Shown here one piece after another: positions 7,915-15,626 of a stretch of 64,000 nt of DNA. A model generated the notes under the pieces. It saw only the letters and a list, made by a program, of their open reading frames with translations, was not told where the DNA came from and made no database searches. Source of the DNA: CAZKAP01 sp964552195 (GTDB lineage Bacteria; Bacteroidota; Bacteroidia; Flavobacteriales; Flavobacteriaceae); NCBI GenBank assembly GCA_964552195.1, contig CAZKFM010000004.1, positions 165,997 through 229,996 of the forward strand, written 5' to 3'. Made by a program: the position numbers and the translations under genes. Position 1 is the first letter of the stretch; each line of letters starts with the position of its first letter.

Positions 7915-9452
7915 AAGACAAGCAACAGGAACTGCAGGAACGCATATCACTCGCCCTGGAGGGGGGAGGTGCCAAGCGTATAGAGAAGCAGCACGAAAAG
8001 AAAAAACTCACCGCCAGAGAGCGAATCGAGTTTTTCCTGGATGAGGGTTCATTCGAGGAAATGGGCATGTTAGTGACCCACCGCACTACCGATTTCGGCA
8101 TGGATAAACAGCAGTTTTACGGGGATGGTGTGGTAACCGGATATGGAACGGTGAACGGACGCCTGGTTTACGTATATGCCCAGGATTTCACAGTATTTGG
8201 TGGTGCCCTATCTGAAACCCATGCGGAGAAGATATGTAAAGTGATGGATCTGGCCATGAAGGTAGGGGCTCCCATAGTGGGTCTGAACGACTCCGGGGGC
8301 GCCCGTATACAGGAAGGAGTAAAATCACTGGGGGGTTATGCGGATATCTTTTTCCGCAACGTACAGGCCTCGGGTGTGGTACCCCAGCTTTCTGCGATTA
8401 TGGGGCCCTGTGCAGGAGGAGCGGTGTATTCGCCGGCCATGACCGACTTCATAGTCATGGTCGAACAGACCAGCTACATGTTCGTAACCGGTCCTAATGT
8501 GGTCAAGACGGTAACCAACGAAGAGGTGACTGCCGAAGAGCTTGGAGGCGCGTCCACGCATGCATCCAAATCGGGTGTGGCTCACATGACCTCCGCCAAC
8601 GATGCGGCCTGTCTCCTGGACCTGAGAAGACTGCTTTCCTACCTGCCACAGAACAACCGGGAGACGGTTCCGGATCTTCCCTATGAGTTAGGTGATGAGG
8701 TCAGGGATGTCCTGGAGGGTATCGTGCCCGACAATACCAACAAGCCTTACGACATGAAAGAAGTGATCGAAGGCATCGTGGACGAGGAGTCGTTTATGGA
8801 GATACAGGAGAATTACGCCGAGAACATCATCACGGGCTTTGGTCGGCTCGCAGGACGAAGCGTTGGAATCATAGCTAATCAACCCATGTTCCTGGCCGGA
8901 GTACTCGGGGTGAAGAGTTCGCGTAAAGCAGCACGATTTGTACGTTTCTGCGACGCCTTCAATATTCCTATGCTCGTACTGGTGGATGTGCCCGGGTTCC
9001 TACCCGGAACGGACCAGGAGTGGACCGGCATTATCATGCACGGCGCCAAATTGCTGTATGCGTTCAGTGAGGCCACCGTGCCCCGCGTGACCGTTATTAC
9101 CCGGAAGGCATATGGCGGAGCTTATGATGTGATGAATTCTAAGCATATCGGAGCGGACATGAACTTCGCCTGGCCAACGGCCGAAATAGCCGTGATGGGT
9201 GCTAAGGGAGCCAGTGAGATTATATTCCGCAAGGAAATCATGGAGGCTGAGGATCCGCAGGCGAAATGGGTGGAAAAAGAAGCCGAGTATATGGATAAAT
9301 TTGCCAATCCCTATCGGGCTGCCCGCCGGGGTTTCATCGACGAAGTGATACTGCCCAAGAACACGCGTCGCAAGCTCATCAAGGCCTTCGCTATGCTGGA
9401 GAATAAGTATGTCGAAGCTCCCGAGAAAAAACACGGAAATATTCCGCTGTAA
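7911..9452 (+). CDS. pccB: Acyl-CoA carboxylase carboxyltransferase subunit, probably propionyl-CoA specific
   Basis: 513 residues, the typical length of PccB/AccD5-type carboxyltransferase beta chains. Transfers the carboxyl group from biotin to acyl-CoA. Two crotonase-like halves are visible: the N-terminal half with TARERIEFFLDEGSFEE, VYAQDFTVFGGALSE, LNDSGGARIQEGV and MGPCAGGAVYSPA, and the C-terminal half with VDVPGFLPGTDQEW, ITRKAYGGAYDVM and FAWPTAEIAVMGAKGA. These oxyanion-hole glycine pairs mark a functional enzyme. Last gene of the operon, translationally coupled to the biotin carboxylase through ATGA, and followed by a strong terminator at 9506-9540. Propionyl-CoA as substrate is inferred from family and from the mutase genes nearby. 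Confidence 0.94.
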   Translation: MKDKQQELQERISLALEGGGAKRIEKQHEKKKLTARERIEFFLDEGSFEEMGMLVTHRTTDFGMDKQQFYGDGVVTGYGTVNGRLVYVYAQDFTVFGGALSETHAEKICKVMDLAMKVGAPIVGLNDSGGARIQEGVKSLGGYADIFFRNVQASGVVPQLSAIMGPCAGGAVYSPAMTDFIVMVEQTSYMFVTGPNVVKTVTNEEVTAEELGGASTHASKSGVAHMTSANDAACLLDLRRLLSYLPQNNRETVPDLPYELGDEVRDVLEGIVPDNTNKPYDMKEVIEGIVDEESFMEIQENYAENIITGFGRLAGRSVGIIANQPMFLAGVLGVKSSRKAARFVRFCDAFNIPMLVLVDVPGFLPGTDQEWTGIIMHGAKLLYAFSEATVPRVTVITRKAYGGAYDVMNSKHIGADMNFAWPTAEIAVMGAKGASEIIFRKEIMEAEDPQAKWVEKEAEYMDKFANPYRAARRGFIDEVILPKNTRRKLIKAFAMLENKYVEAPEKKHGNIPL

Positions 9453-9505
9453 GTCGTATAAAACAAGGTTGCCCTGGTCCGGGGCGATACGGGCCGGATA
9501 CGACG

Positions 9506-9540
9506 CCCGGGCCCTCTTAACGGAGGGCCCGGGTTTTTTT
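9506..9540 (+). terminator. Rho-independent terminator of the carboxylase operon
   Basis: A perfect 11-base-pair G+C-rich stem (9506-9516 with 9523-9533), 6-base loop TTAACG, and seven T at 9534-9540. It ends transcription of the plus-strand carboxylase operon. The last two T bases are also part of the anmK stop codon on the opposite strand. Confidence 0.92.
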
Positions 9541-10621
9541 ATGCCGGTTGGTAGATGGATCCGCTGCTGCTGTCGCGCCTACTTCCCGTCACCGAGCTTA
9601 GCACATTGATCATTCCCTCGAGTCTCAATGCCGCCAAAAGTGCGAAAACCAGGGCTTCTTTATAATCGACAAGGAGGTCTTCGGGCCGTACCATCCGGAC
9701 TAGTCCCTCCAGTTCTCTTTCCAGGGTTTCCATGAAAAAAGTGTTGTGTGCACCGCCGCCGGTAATAAGCAGGCTGGAACCCGGTGAAGGATGGTGGCTA
9801 AGAATGGATTTGCATATCTGCCGGCAATTGTGCAGGACAACCGTGTGCAGACGGTCCTCTATGCTCACCTTGTTATTCAGTAGTAGTGGATAAACCTCAG
9901 ACTGTACCCATTCGAGACCCGTGGACTTGGGAGGGGGAATTCTATAGTATTCCAGCTCATCCAGTTGTTTGAGCAAAGTGAAGTCGGGTTTGCCGGAGCG
10001 GGCCATGTGCCCCCCCACATCGTAGGCAGTACCTGTTAGCCCACAGAGGAAATTCAGGGGCAGGTTTGCCATACCGATATCGTAGGCGATGCGATTTCCC
10101 CCGGCCTCGAGGGATATGTTGCTAATCCCGCCTAGATTCAGGCAGAATGCATAGGAGCCAAAGAGCAGTCGGTCACCGATGGGTACCAGAGGCGCTCCCT
10201 GCCCACCCAGAGTTACATCCTGTCTGCGGAAATCACAGACCGCGGTTACGCCAGTGATCCGAGCGATTTCGGACCCATCGCCCAGTTGGTAGGTCACGCC
10301 TTCCGAAGGACGGTGATGAGAGGTGTGTCCGTGACTGCCAATTGCATCGGGCTTCAACCGGTTGGTCCGAATAAAATCCAGGGCGGCTTCTCCTAAATAG
10401 GTGCCGTATTCCCGATCCAGTCGGGCGTGGTCCTCAGGGCTCAACTCGATGGCGCGGCCGAGCCTTTCCCTGAATTCGGTGTCGTAGGGCAGGGTGGTGC
10501 AGGGGCCGAGTTCATAGTGCCAGACCCCATACTCGAAACGCAGTTCTGCATAGGCCAGGTCAAGGCCATCCAGAGAGGTGCCCGACATCATGCCGATGAT
10601 GCGGTAGTGCTTACTGCTCAC
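9539..10621 (-). CDS. anmK: Anhydro-N-acetylmuramic acid kinase
   Basis: 360 residues from a GTG start at 10621 that overlaps the nagZ stop by 4 bases (GTGA). A longer in-frame ATG at 10690 would put 23 proline-rich residues inside nagZ and is unlikely. The enzyme hydrolyses the 1,6-anhydro ring of anhydroMurNAc and phosphorylates it to MurNAc-6-phosphate. Visible motifs: RIIGMMSGTSLDGLDLAY at the start (phosphate-binding loop), IGSHGHTSHHRP, GQGAPLVPIGD, LNLGGISNISL, and the C-terminal ITGGGAHN, all typical of AnmK. It is the third gene of ampG-nagZ-anmK; its product is the substrate of MurQ encoded divergently. The stop codon lies in the T-tract of the facing terminator. Confidence 0.95.
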   Translation of the reverse strand: MSSKHYRIIGMMSGTSLDGLDLAYAELRFEYGVWHYELGPCTTLPYDTEFRERLGRAIELSPEDHARLDREYGTYLGEAALDFIRTNRLKPDAIGSHGHTSHHRPSEGVTYQLGDGSEIARITGVTAVCDFRRQDVTLGGQGAPLVPIGDRLLFGSYAFCLNLGGISNISLEAGGNRIAYDIGMANLPLNFLCGLTGTAYDVGGHMARSGKPDFTLLKQLDELEYYRIPPPKSTGLEWVQSEVYPLLLNNKVSIEDRLHTVVLHNCRQICKSILSHHPSPGSSLLITGGGAHNTFFMETLERELEGLVRMVRPEDLLVDYKEALVFALLAALRLEGMINVLSSVTGSRRDSSSGSIYQPA

Positions 10622-12165
10622 GACCCTGGGGTTTGCAGGGTGTAGGGGAGCTTTCCCCGGGCCGGTGCCCGCCCGCTGTATACTTCCCATGCCGCTTGTT
10701 GAAAGGAAAGGCCTGGGTCAAAGGCCAATAGTGTCCACAGGGAGCGATCCCAGTCCAGCAGTTCGAGCGCTGCAGGATTTCCGAAGAGGATCAGCCCGCA
10801 GTTTTCCTGCCGTAAATGTGAGTTGATATCGTTCCAGGCTCCAGAATCCCAACCGAATCCTTCTGAGGGCCTCAGCCCGGGAGGAAAAAGAGCCAGGACT
10901 TTTCCCCCAGTCACTTTCGATGAACTCATTTCCTTCATCCTATCTGCAAAGTGATTTACCTCAGGAATTCCATAGGGCACGTAATCCCGGGTGAGGTCGA
11001 AGCTATTCCCGTCTCCTTTGATCAGCGTGATGCATCCCCTTGCAATCTCCGAGATTAAGGAGTGATCGGTGTGTATTAGGCCACTAGATTCTTCGGCCTT
11101 CTTGAGACCCCGGGCCTTCAGACTCCAGACCCGCCTGAATGAGGAGTCGATTCGTTCCGCCTTCGTATGCTGCTCGATGAGTTCCACTGCTGCCCCGGGG
11201 TGCTCAGTGAAGCAAAGCAGGTCGCAGCCTGCCCGGAAGGCCTCGAGTTCCAGTTCTCCGGGCTGGTTAAATAGTCCGGAAACACTCCACATATTCAGGG
11301 CATCTGAGATGATTACTCCTTCGAAGCCCAGTTTTCCTCTCAGATAGTCCCTCAGTACTTCCCTGGAAAGCGTAGCCGGTAATCCGGGTTTGCCGGTCAG
11401 TTGGGGAAAGGCAACATGGGCGGCCATGACCGCGTCGGTTTCTGACCTAAACAGCAGCCTGTAGGGGATCTCCTCACTTTGCGATTGCTCTTCCTGATCC
11501 CGCATAATGACCGGCAGGCTTTGATGGGAGTCCTTAGTGGTATCGCCGTGGCCCGGGAAGTGCTTCAGGCAATGCAATACTCCTGAGTCGGCAAGGCCTT
11601 TTCTGTAGGCGTCCGCACAAATGGCTACCTGCCGACCGTCAGAACCGAAGCTGCGGTAGCCGATGACCGGATTGGAGGGGTTGAGGTGCAGATCCGTTAC
11701 CGGTGCCAGATTCCAGTGTATGTCCAATTCCCTGCACTCGGCGCCTATGGCACGCCCTACCCGCCGTATCAATTCCTCCGGATTTTGCAGTGATCCGAGG
11801 CAGAGGGCATAGGGATAGGCCTGTATCCCCCTCACTCTCATGGCCAGGCCCCATTCGGAATCCATGGCAATCAGCAAGGGAATCCGGGCTGCCTCCTGAT
11901 AGCGGTCGATCAAATCCCTGAGCCGGGCCCGCTCGTCTTCCCCGTAAGGCGTTTGACTGGAAACATTGGCCGCAGCAGCCGATCGGCTGTGGAAGAAACA
12001 GAGGGAGCCTATGCTCAGGTCCCGTAATAGCTGTTCTCTACGACGTATATCGTCCTCACTGTCCTGTATGTAGGCCGGTAGCATTAGGCACTGGCCTATT
12101 TTTTCTTTCAGGCTTAGACCCCTTGGGTCGGATTTCGAGAGTCGCTTATAAAGAGAGGGCTTCAT
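10618..12165 (-). CDS. nagZ: Glycoside hydrolase family 3 beta-N-acetylglucosaminidase (NagZ type)
   Basis: 515 residues. Releases GlcNAc from muropeptides or GlcNAc-anhydroMurNAc. The GH3 N-terminal domain holds the NagZ signature KHFPGHGDT at residues 201-209, with the catalytic Asp212-Ser-His214 dyad loop typical of this subgroup, and the nucleophile Asp288 in VIISDALNMW. About 180 extra residues follow the barrel; they resemble the smaller C-terminal GH3 domain but lack clear motifs. No signal peptide is seen, so a cytoplasmic site is likely, in line with import of muropeptides by AmpG. The start ATG overlaps the ampG stop (ATGA), and the stop overlaps the anmK GTG. One operon with both neighbours. 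Confidence 0.93.
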   Translation of the reverse strand: MKPSLYKRLSKSDPRGLSLKEKIGQCLMLPAYIQDSEDDIRRREQLLRDLSIGSLCFFHSRSAAAANVSSQTPYGEDERARLRDLIDRYQEAARIPLLIAMDSEWGLAMRVRGIQAYPYALCLGSLQNPEELIRRVGRAIGAECRELDIHWNLAPVTDLHLNPSNPVIGYRSFGSDGRQVAICADAYRKGLADSGVLHCLKHFPGHGDTTKDSHQSLPVIMRDQEEQSQSEEIPYRLLFRSETDAVMAAHVAFPQLTGKPGLPATLSREVLRDYLRGKLGFEGVIISDALNMWSVSGLFNQPGELELEAFRAGCDLLCFTEHPGAAVELIEQHTKAERIDSSFRRVWSLKARGLKKAEESSGLIHTDHSLISEIARGCITLIKGDGNSFDLTRDYVPYGIPEVNHFADRMKEMSSSKVTGGKVLALFPPGLRPSEGFGWDSGAWNDINSHLRQENCGLILFGNPAALELLDWDRSLWTLLAFDPGLSFQQAAWEVYSGRAPARGKLPYTLQTPGS

Positions 12166-13460
12166 GACCGTTCTTTTTTACCGAAGTCAGATGGATAATC
12201 CAGCTTTCGGACTAACAGAAAAGAAGGTATGGCAGCGAATACCACCAGCACGAAGAATTCGAAGTACCCCAGAGATTCCTGTAGCAGTCCGCTCAGAAAG
12301 CCTGGTATCATGAGTCCCAGGGCCATGAATCCGGTCGCCAGGGCGTAGTGACTGGTCGGATGATCTCCCCTGGAGAGATAGATCAGAAACATCAGAAAGG
12401 CCGCAAAACCGAAGCCGTATCCGAGTTGCTCCAGTACCACGACAGCGCTGATGACGGCCAGCGAACCGCTCCCTGCCCAGGCGAGCATGGCGTATCCCAG
12501 ATTAGGCAGATTCAGTGCCAGCATCATGGGAAGCATCCAGCGCCTGAGTCCGTGGCGCGAAATCAGGATTCCGCCGGCTATGCCCCCCAGGGAAAGGGCT
12601 ATCACTCCCGCGGTTCCTTTGATCACTCCGAGTTGTTGGGTATTGAGGCCCATTCCCCCTGCATCCGCTTCGTCCAGCAAAAAGGGAGCGGACATTTTAA
12701 CGAGCAGTCCTTCGCCCAGGCGGTAGGTCAGTATAAAGGCCAGCGCCCATAGTATGTCTTTCTTGCCAAAGAAGTCTCTGAGCTGGGTGAGGTAGGAATT
12801 TCGTCCTGGAGAGTGCTCAGGCGGAGTTAATCCTCCGGATCGGGGACAGAGGAAGGCATTCGCAGCCGCGAGTATAAGGAGGGCACCGCCCGCGACCATC
12901 AGGGTAAGCGACCATGCACGGGCCGGATCGCCGTATTGGGATTCCCACCAACCTGCCAGCACGACCAGTAAACCCTCTCCCGAAATAAAGGCAATGCGGT
13001 AGAATGTACTCCGTATGCCCACGAAGAAGGACTGTTCCTTCTGGCTGAGCTGCTCGAGGTAATATCCGTCGGAGGCGATATCATTGGTCGCCGAGGCCAT
13101 GGCCGAGATCCAGAAGCAACCCAGGCTGATGGACAGAAAAAGAGGAGTGGTCAGGAAGGCCCCGGATATCAGGAATAACAAGGCGATCAGGAACTGCATA
13201 CCCAGGAAAACCCTGCGATTCGCCCTGAGCTGATCTACCCATGGACTCCACAGAGGCTTGAGGACCCAGGGCAGATAGAGCAAGCTGGTGTAGTAGCCGA
13301 TTTCCTCATTGGACAGTCCCAGTCGTTTATACAGGACAACGGAAACCGAGATGACAATAATGTAGGGGAGCCCCTGGGTGAGGTATAACACGGGTACCCA
13401 GAGCCATGGCCTGCTGGCAGAAGGTGACCCGGGCGGAATCCTTGTTTGGGTTTCGGGCAT
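12162..13460 (-). CDS. ampG: AmpG-like muropeptide permease (MFS)
   Basis: 432 residues from ATG 13460 (MPETQTRIPP). A longer in-frame start would run through the divergent murQ gene and has no homology value. The protein shows about 12 hydrophobic segments and the AmpG hallmarks LYLTQGLPY near the N-terminus, YYTSLLYLPWVLKPLWSPWVD in the first loop (broken here for brevity), ISAMASATNDIASDGYYL, and LTYRLGEGLL after the middle loop. AmpG proteins import GlcNAc-anhydroMurNAc (peptides) across the inner membrane. First gene of the ampG-nagZ-anmK operon. The E. coli protein is longer (491 residues with extra helices), so this is the compact form. Confidence 0.92.
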   Translation of the reverse strand: MPETQTRIPPGSPSASRPWLWVPVLYLTQGLPYIIVISVSVVLYKRLGLSNEEIGYYTSLLYLPWVLKPLWSPWVDQLRANRRVFLGMQFLIALLFLISGAFLTTPLFLSISLGCFWISAMASATNDIASDGYYLEQLSQKEQSFFVGIRSTFYRIAFISGEGLLVVLAGWWESQYGDPARAWSLTLMVAGGALLILAAANAFLCPRSGGLTPPEHSPGRNSYLTQLRDFFGKKDILWALAFILTYRLGEGLLVKMSAPFLLDEADAGGMGLNTQQLGVIKGTAGVIALSLGGIAGGILISRHGLRRWMLPMMLALNLPNLGYAMLAWAGSGSLAVISAVVVLEQLGYGFGFAAFLMFLIYLSRGDHPTSHYALATGFMALGLMIPGFLSGLLQESLGYFEFFVLVVFAAIPSFLLVRKLDYPSDFGKKERS

Positions 13461-13488
13461 GAGGTGAATTCGCGTTACTTTCGTACTA
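13461..13488. promoter_or_regulatory. 28-base divergent start region between ampG and murQ
   Basis: Only 28 bases separate the two start codons, so both promoters must overlap each other or the opposing gene. On the plus strand TACTTTCG (13476-13483) is close to the Bacteroidota -7 element TAnnTTTG and lies 5 bases before the murQ ATG, which would put transcription start at or near the start codon (leaderless mRNA, inference). A good -33 TTTG at the expected distance is not present. Confidence 0.35.
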
Positions 13489-14346
13489 ATGAACGAATCA
13501 AAGTTTACAAAAATTACAGAATCTCCGTCCCGATACGATGGGCTGGAGAACATGTCTACCGGCGAACTGCTTCGGAACATGAATCGTGAAGATGCTGTCA
13601 TTGCTTCGGCAGTGGGCAAAAAGATACCCGAAATAGAATGGCTTGTCGAGGCCATACTGCCCGGCTTCAGGGCCGGAGGCCGGTTGTTCTACATCGGTGC
13701 AGGAACCAGTGGTCGCCTGGGGATCCTCGATGCCTCCGAGATACCCCCAACCTTTGGACTGCCTCACGATAGGGTCATCGGGCTCATAGCAGGAGGCGAT
13801 GGCGCCATCCGAAAGGCGGTGGAATTTGCGGAGGATCACCCAACCCAGGCCTGGGAAGACCTTAAGGAATTCAACATAGGTGAAAACGATACTCTGGTGG
13901 GCATAGCGGCCTCGGGAACGACCCCCTATGTGGTGGGCGGGATTCGACTGGCCCGGGAAAACGGTATCCTAACTGGATGCATAACCAATAACCCGGGCTC
14001 GCCACTTGCGGAGGCCTGCGAACATCCGATCGAGATCGAGGTAGGTCCGGAATTCGTCACCGGCAGTACGCGGATGAAAAGCGGAACTTCCCAGAAACTG
14101 GTCTTGAACATGATCTCCACTTCATTGATGATTCGCATGGGGCGGGTAAAGGGCAACCGCATGGTGGACATGCAATTGAGCAATGCCAAACTGGTAGACC
14201 GGGGGACACGGTATCTGGTCGAGGCCTTGGGGGTATCGTACGAAGTCGCCCAGGCCTTGTTGGATACTCACGGATCGGTTCGCAAGGCGATGCAATCTTC
14301 CCTTCAGCATCGTGACCCAGGTTCAACCCAATCCGAAAGCTATTAG
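13489..14346 (+). CDS. murQ: N-acetylmuramic acid 6-phosphate etherase
   Basis: 285 residues, close to the 298 of E. coli MurQ. Cleaves the lactyl ether of MurNAc-6-phosphate to GlcNAc-6-phosphate and D-lactate. SIS fold with GAGTSGRLGILDASEIPPTFG around residues 70-90 (given here as its key residues: the Ser/Thr/Arg phosphate loop and Glu84, the counterpart of catalytic Glu83 in E. coli). Further typical segments are ASGTTPYVVGG and GSTRMKSGTSQKLVLNM. Divergent from ampG by 28 bases; the gene product takes over the AnmK product. It ends 8 bases before the convergent dehydrogenase gene. The start MNESKFTKITE is the usual one. Confident call. Confidence 0.97.
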   Translation: MNESKFTKITESPSRYDGLENMSTGELLRNMNREDAVIASAVGKKIPEIEWLVEAILPGFRAGGRLFYIGAGTSGRLGILDASEIPPTFGLPHDRVIGLIAGGDGAIRKAVEFAEDHPTQAWEDLKEFNIGENDTLVGIAASGTTPYVVGGIRLARENGILTGCITNNPGSPLAEACEHPIEIEVGPEFVTGSTRMKSGTSQKLVLNMISTSLMIRMGRVKGNRMVDMQLSNAKLVDRGTRYLVEALGVSYEVAQALLDTHGSVRKAMQSSLQHRDPGSTQSESY

Positions 14347-14354
14347 GTCGATGA

Positions 14355-15479
14355 TTACTCCTGTGGAATTAGTCGGTAAATCCCCTTGGATTCAACGGCT
14401 ACATAGATGTAGCCATCGGGTCCCTGAATCACGTTTCTCACCCGTCCTATATTCTCTAGCAGCTTCTCACGGCCTGTGACGGAGTATCCATCCATGACCA
14501 GCATTTCCAGATATTGAAAGGAAAGGGAGCCTATAAGAATATTTCCTTCCCAGCCCGGATACTTGTCCGAAGAAACGATCTCCATACCGCAGGGCGCGAT
14601 TGATGGCACCCAGTAATGTAACGGCTGTTCCATTCCCTCCCGCTGTGTTTCATCGGTTATCGGAGTGCCGCTGTAATTGATGCCATAGGTGATCACCGGC
14701 CAACCGTAATTCTTGCCCTTCTGTACCAGATTGAGTTCGTCACCTCCCCTGGGCCCGTGTTCCGTTTCCCAGATTTCACCGGTTTCTGGGTGGGTAACCA
14801 GTCCCTGAGGGTTCCGGTGACCATAGCTGAATATGGCCGTGCGGGCGCCTTCCTGACCTACGAAGGGATTGTCCTCCGGTATCCGTCCGTCGTCGTACAG
14901 GCGGTAAATTTTCCCTCCATCCCGGCTGAGGTCCTGGGGGTTGACGTCCCGGTTGCCGCGATCTCCGATCGAGAAATACATATATCCTTCCCGGTCGAAT
15001 GTGATTCGCGACCCGAAATGCTGTCCCTTTCGCGTATTGGGGCTACCCTTGTACAACAACTCATTCTGTACGAGGCGATCTCCTTCGAGTTTTGCGCGCA
15101 TGATGGCGGTGTGGGCCCCTTCACCCTCACCGTCCGCTGAGGCAAAGGAAAAGTACAGCCATCCGTTCTGATCGTAGTTGGGGTGCAGGCGGATATCCAT
15201 GAGTCCGCCCTGTCCCTGAACTTTAACCGCAGGCAGACCTCCAATTTCCCGGCGTTCTCCATTGCTGATGCGAAGCAGGGTCCCCGACTTTTCAGCCACT
15301 AATAATGAGCCGTCCGGAAGGAACGCCATTCCCCATGGGTTCTGGAGGTTATCGACGAACAACTCGGCTTTGACCTCGGTCTTCGTGATAACAGGGGATT
15401 TTGGGTCAGGACCCGGAGCATCTGCACAGGAAGTGAGCAGTACAACGAAAAAATAGGTAGTACACCAGATAAATTTCAT
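14355..15479 (-). CDS. PQQ-dependent aldose sugar dehydrogenase-like lipoprotein
   Basis: 374 residues. A lipoprotein signal peptide ends in LLTSC with Cys18 as the lipid anchor, so the protein is outside the cytoplasm. The remainder is a six-bladed beta-propeller of the glucose/sorbosone dehydrogenase family: NPWGMAFLPDGSLLVAEKSG at the start, GGLMDIRLHPNY, ADGEGEGAHTAIMR, KIYRLYDDGRIPEDNPF, YGHRNPQGLVTHPETGEIWETEHGPRGGDELN (in parts), and NYGWPVITYG. HRNPQG and EHGPRGGDE are the substrate and PQQ contacts of YliI-type aldose dehydrogenases. It oxidises aldoses to lactones with PQQ. No PQQ synthesis genes are in the window. It stands alone, convergent to murQ. Confidence 0.9.
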   Translation of the reverse strand: MKFIWCTTYFFVVLLTSCADAPGPDPKSPVITKTEVKAELFVDNLQNPWGMAFLPDGSLLVAEKSGTLLRISNGERREIGGLPAVKVQGQGGLMDIRLHPNYDQNGWLYFSFASADGEGEGAHTAIMRAKLEGDRLVQNELLYKGSPNTRKGQHFGSRITFDREGYMYFSIGDRGNRDVNPQDLSRDGGKIYRLYDDGRIPEDNPFVGQEGARTAIFSYGHRNPQGLVTHPETGEIWETEHGPRGGDELNLVQKGKNYGWPVITYGINYSGTPITDETQREGMEQPLHYWVPSIAPCGMEIVSSDKYPGWEGNILIGSLSFQYLEMLVMDGYSVTGREKLLENIGRVRNVIQGPDGYIYVAVESKGIYRLIPQE

Positions 15480-15626
15480 AATTTTACTTTGTCATTCTTT
15501 AGAAAAAGACTACAAACTGACACCAGTAGTGATATAACAGCAATTAAAAATAAACTAATTAGAGGAAAATAGTACGCTTAGAATAGTTAGATCCCAAATC
15601 GATTATTCTTAACCTAACATCTACTT

